Origin: Nitrospirales bacterium
GTDB lineage: Bacteria > Nitrospirota > Nitrospiria > Nitrospirales > UBA8639
Reading direction: 5' to 3'
Length of the DNA: 64,000 nt
Assembly: GCA_020027205.1 (NCBI GenBank)
Contig: JAHRAQ010000025.1
Span: forward strand, 144,822 to 208,821
Each line of letters begins with the position of its first letter. The first letter of the stretch is position 1. The notes beneath the pieces were generated by a model. The model ran no database searches, had not been told where the DNA came from, and was given only the letters and a program-made list of their open reading frames with translations. The position numbers and the translations under genes were made by a program. Of the stretch, positions 63,901 to 64,000 are shown piece by piece.

Positions 63901-64000
63901 CGCGTCGGTGGCGGTGGCGACGCCGGTGGCGGTGGCGGTGGTCAGCGCCGCGTCCTCGGTCACGCCGCCGGACAGCACGCCGCCGACCACCGACAACGCA
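60946..64000 (-). CDS. Modular autotransporter with VCBS/cadherin-like and LRR domains (5' part outside window)
   Basis: Partial gene; the frame is open through the right edge and at least 1017 codons are visible. Order: a VCBS/cadherin-like repeat (TEDAALTTATATGVATATDAN...GVWSYTLDNGNAAVNALAAGATLTDTFTLTAADG); an Ig-like domain (NDAPTAAIASATQGG...ADTEWMPPALVAGDAPLAVTLTLTVGD); a leucine-rich repeat block (NLPMLTMLEVAGNGL, LLTGLNLADNALTELP, LEELDLSGNDLSALP); a Calx-beta-like domain; and a C-terminal outer-membrane beta-barrel (about the last 430 residues) ending QVQLDLNW. It is probably a surface-exposed binding protein. Codon third positions are extremely GC-rich. The barrel assignment rests on alternating strands and the terminal aromatic residue. 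Confidence 0.8.
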   Translation of the reverse strand, partial: ALSVVGGVLSGGVTEDAALTTATATGVATATDANVGDPQDTFTSVPTAAAADDGTGSYTLTAGGVWSYTLDNGNAAVNALAAGATLTDTFTLTAADGASGIVTVTITGANDAPTAAIASATQGGATVADGDAVASALALRLDGDGDDPDTGARLTYRWTTTPSSSGTFVNAAAADTEWMPPALVAGDAPLAVTLTLTVGDGALTDTATIMFTVTPPTLGLRPDDPAGEQRTDEVRMAICLAANAGGDCAGVTDDQMLAMNLAAVTMLTVPPAMSFTALQDGDLDNLPMLTMLEVAGNGLDEVGEGAFDMVPLLTGLNLADNALTELPPTVFDELGELEELDLSGNDLSALPNEVFDQAGDGGTPDDPNDDTLATLDLSGNVNLNLAPGVFDAVTDTLTALDLTGTPHATPPVLSVTPPTTAPAGRPAEFTVTVGGGMLLTDVEVAYTYTVTPPATTASTGGGLARGVDIDTRTSHNQGGDTVTIDAGEDTATFGVATEAEDEVVSVTLTAVTPLMRDGATPITAPGVLPALTPSHSTTPVEVTTTATGSNLDGVSRVILPEVARAMADEVVGAITQRLDATMTGAAPTTQLTLGGYRTLADGLVSGARSLASEGGLNLDVYSMLGNSNFLLPLHTEPGGWVDRLTLWGNGGYRNLSGRSGAIDWNGDLVSARMGADLALSPSLTAGLAAAWTDGTFDYTDAAAGGEYRTTLTSVHPYVGWNGLNGRLRLWSTVGYGWGEVDVADAGERVTSDASMFTVAVGGSGQLLNRINLLTPTGATTLRVKAEALTTSMDVDGAGARLSALEVEARRLRVTLEGRHDEPLAGGARFSPTVGLGLRNDGGDGRTGTGMELNGGLRYERPDVGLTLAGQGRTLLIHGGEYEDWGVSGLVQLGSAYRNRGLSFTFEPTYGTGSSRGNLTGVWEQRQDTTAGGAAGWDAVVQSVMAMTLSYGMPMTDGRSLLTPYGGMTMSEATTYRLGSRLNLGQAMTMSVEGTRQETRAAATPPDHGVQVQLDLNW

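Overview
The window is a compact, GC-rich chromosome segment from a Gram-negative bacterium. Outer-membrane proteins, a lipoprotein, AsmA, AmpG, RpoH and NtrYX all point to a diderm. PurS and PurQ are separate small proteins, there is an NFACT/RqcH-type protein, and a DUF1844 protein and a PII-Amt-GlnA cluster led by a BBP2-type porin are present. Together these argue against an enteric-like gammaproteobacterium and suggest a Nitrospirota-like or deltaproteobacterial-grade lineage. The phylum is an inference and was not tested. Nearly everything is housekeeping DNA; no phage, transposase, CRISPR array or defence island was seen.

Layout. 0-10 kb: a cell-wall amidase, TatD nuclease, PAP2 phosphatase, a methyltransferase, HtpX, a secreted cupredoxin translationally coupled to a squalene/phytoene synthase, two small ferredoxins, tRNA-Pro, a rhodanese, two unknown proteins, MazG and a DUF1844 protein. 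10-20 kb: a nitrogen-control region with NtrY-NtrX, PurN, tRNA-Ala, DUF2061, then a promoter and structured leader RNA in front of porin-glnB-amtB-glnA. 20-31 kb: ClpB, YjbQ, an HD-domain protein, an AsmA-family protein, MtnA, a nitroreductase and NFACT. 31-38 kb: a complete trpEGDCFBA operon on the minus strand. 38-49 kb: FAH hydrolase, AmpG permease, a PRMT-like methyltransferase, LysM lipoprotein, LigA, a CorC/HlyC-type protein, an unknown 412-residue protein coupled to QueG, and an NTF2-like protein. 49-61 kb: rpoH-groES-groEL, a NarK-type transporter, ribBA-ribH-nusB, purB-purS-purQ and tRNA-Phe, separated by many copies of a palindromic repeat family. 61-64 kb: the 3' part of a modular LRR autotransporter that runs off the right edge.

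How the parts work together. Ammonium handling (porin, PII, Amt, GlnA) sits a few kilobases from a nitrogen two-component system. The first operon appears to be controlled by transcription antitermination. Its leader carries two hexanucleotide-loop hairpins with A at loop position 1 and G at position 4, followed by an intrinsic terminator, which is the architecture recognised by ANTAR-domain proteins. No ANTAR protein is in the window. This is the most interesting regulatory feature here. Proteostasis genes (htpX, clpB, rpoH, groESL) are also concentrated, and htpX and groES share an identical 13-bp promoter segment.

The second notable feature is the repeat family: dispersed ATTCCCGAC...GTCGGGAAT hairpins, often combined into a composite of about 180 bp. 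Three copies carry the same 29-bp nested palindromic insertion. All functional statements come from reading the sequence; no database search was run.
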